Shown here one piece after another: positions 63,310 through 64,000 of a stretch of 64,000 nt of DNA. How positions within the stretch are numbered: position 1 is the first letter of the stretch; each line of letters begins with the position of its first letter. The DNA lies in assembly GCF_026212465.1 (NCBI RefSeq), contig NC_080053.1:1232038-1296037 (forward strand), read 5' to 3'. This DNA comes from Amaranthus tricolor. Taxonomy: Eukaryota > Streptophyta > Magnoliopsida > Caryophyllales > Amaranthaceae. The notes beneath the pieces are model-generated. The model was not told the DNA's origin and made no database searches. It was given only the letters and a program-made list of their open reading frames with translations. The position numbers and the translations under genes were made by a program.

Positions 63310-63321
63310 TGGTATCAGATG
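63310..63321 (+). other. Primer-binding site for initiator tRNA-Met (partial)
   Basis: TGGTATCAGATG, whose first ten bases equal the canonical plant pararetrovirus site TGGTATCAGAGC. The site is complementary to the 3' end of tRNA-iMet and marks the start of reverse transcription and base 1 of the viral map. The left arm stops at the T of this site, while the right end keeps ten or more bases. The last two bases may be host. Confidence 0.75.
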
Positions 63322-63363
63322 TTGATAATTTATTTTGGCCTTTGTATTAAATTGATAATTCAG

Positions 63364-64000
63364 AAATGACATGGTTGCACTTCAAGATGTTGATGGTAAC
63401 GGGCTGTTTTGCGGGCTCCACGGCCATGGAGATCATGGTGATGATGAGGAGCTTGTTATGGTTCATGTTGGGTATTTGCAACTTTTCTTCGGTATTTATG
63501 ACAATCCTGGTTTTCAATTTCAGATAAAAACACTAGTAGAGAATAGCAAGTCAATTATAGTCACAGGACACTCTATAGGAGGAGCAATAGCATCACTAAC
63601 AGCATTATGGCTGCTCTCCTACCTCCAAAATAACCCTTCTCCTCCTCCGCAGATCCTCTGTATAACCTACGGTTCACCCCTCCTAGGCAACAAATCTCTC
63701 GCCAAATCGCTCCTCCAACAAAGATGGACTGAAAGCTTCTGCCATGTGGTGCATAAAAGTGACATAATTCCTCGGCTTCTCTTTGCTCCCTCGCTTCAAA
63801 CCGAACCTCTTTCCTTGTTTCAGTATATTCAATCATCAATATCATGTCAACCAGGCCAAGTGCGCGTTCATGTAACTGAAGAAATGAAGGAGCAATTGTT
63901 TATGTTTGTATTGGATAACACTGAGGCAATTGCAAAAACATGTGCAGAAAGTATGGAGGTTCCTACCCGGGTACTCTGGCCTTTCGGAAATTATCTGTTT
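63364..64000 (+). CDS. PAD4: PAD4-like lipase-family immune regulator, 5'-truncated, open at window end
   Basis: An open frame from ATG 63,371 to the window edge (210 codons) with no stop. It shows the lipase-like nucleophile motif GHSIG (residues 66-70 from that ATG, Ser68), a CITYGSPLLG block (97-106) and CHVVHKSDIIPRLLFAP (124-140) with the candidate acid Asp131. These, with VHVGYLQLF before them and WPFGNYLF at the edge, are most like PAD4 in the EDS1/PAD4/SAG101 family. PAD4 pairs with EDS1 in TIR-receptor immunity and salicylic-acid signalling. The protein start is missing: TAA at 63,356-63,358 closes the frame, and a possible splice acceptor (AATTCAG, AG at 63,362-63,363) suggests that an upstream exon of several dozen residues lies elsewhere or is lost. 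SAG101 is the alternative. The C-terminal EP domain is beyond the window. Confidence 0.75.

Larger units (their letters stand above)
49972..63310. mobile_element. Endogenous pararetrovirus, head-to-head inverted pair
   Basis: This is a 13,339-bp insertion made only of caulimovirid sequence: two 6,461-bp arms pointing outward from a 417-bp unpaired spacer. The polyprotein has a coat-like region, CCHC knuckle, aspartic protease, reverse transcriptase and RNase H. There is no integrase and there are no long terminal repeats, which separates it from Ty3/gypsy retrotransposons. A second ORF with an aromatic-rich core follows the polyprotein; that layout fits florendoviruses best, with petuviruses as the nearest alternative. 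The flanks show no obvious target-site duplication, as expected for a virus that integrates through host repair. Only the 3' part of the genome is present in each arm; the leader and movement-protein region are missing. Confidence 0.93.
56850..63310 (+). repeat. Right arm of the viral inverted repeat (6,461 bp)
   Basis: The mirror partner of 49,972-56,432. It runs from inside the polyprotein frame, through the second ORF and promoter, to the base just before GGTATCAGA. The first positions (56,850-56,984) precede the internal ATG and are open in the polyprotein frame. Confidence 0.95.

Noticed and set aside
49972..63310. Ty3/gypsy or Copia LTR retrotransposon
   Set aside because: Protease-RT-RNase H and the tRNA-Met site could suggest it, but there is no integrase, there are no LTRs or target-site duplication, and the RNase H is followed by a second ORF and a single caulimovirus-like promoter.
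49972..63310. Palindrome as a sequencing hairpin artefact
   Set aside because: A read-through artefact would duplicate the flanks and give a simple fold. Here the flanks differ and a filler from elsewhere in the virus sits at the centre. Raw reads should still be checked.
63573..63845. 90-codon minus-strand open frame
   Set aside because: It is antisense to the PAD4-like lipase motifs and has no recognisable features.

Overview
The window is nuclear DNA from a flowering plant, probably a eudicot. The evidence is a PAD4/EDS1-family immune-lipase gene at the right edge, plant-type introns in an RPA70-like gene fragment, and an endogenous pararetrovirus of the family Caulimoviridae, which infects plants. 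The species cannot be named from the sequence. Everything here was read by eye and no database search was run.

Region 1 (1-49,410) is one uninterrupted satellite array that continues past the left edge. The monomer is 42 bp and is itself six GA-headed heptamers, so nearly the whole array keeps one 7-bp register. The only recurrent register break I found is a 6-mer variant, GAATAG. Above the monomer level, the first 15.5 kb is a higher-order repeat of 6,295 bp made of alternating 3,001-bp and 3,294-bp halves. The remaining 34 kb is a mosaic of reshuffled blocks, with repeat distances of 672, 3,065, 5,486, 6,060 and 12,876 bp. I see no genes in it. The long minus-strand reading frames are a by-product of a repeat length divisible by three.

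Region 2 (49,421-49,971) is a fragment of a plant RPA70-like (OB-fold) gene. It is cut on the left by the satellite and on the right by the virus, keeps two recognisable introns and carries a frameshift.

Region 3 (49,972-63,310) is a 13.3-kb endogenous pararetrovirus, florendovirus/petuvirus-like. It consists of two equal 6,461-bp arms in head-to-head inverted orientation around a 417-bp spacer. The spacer is the unpaired part of a third, 427-bp fragment of the same virus. Each arm carries a polyprotein (coat-like region, CCHC knuckle, aspartic protease, reverse transcriptase, RNase H), an overlapping second ORF of 434 codons, and a promoter/poly(A) region. Both arms are cut at the same point upstream in the polyprotein, so the movement-protein part and the leader are missing. 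Both outer ends stop at the tRNA-Met primer-binding site. The arms are nearly identical.

Region 4 (63,364-64,000) is the 5'-truncated start of a PAD4-like gene, open to the right edge. The outward-facing viral promoter of the right arm, with duplicated as-1-like motifs, lies about 230 bp upstream in the same orientation. A viral promoter could therefore drive this immune-gene remnant. The matching left promoter points into the RPA fragment and the satellite.
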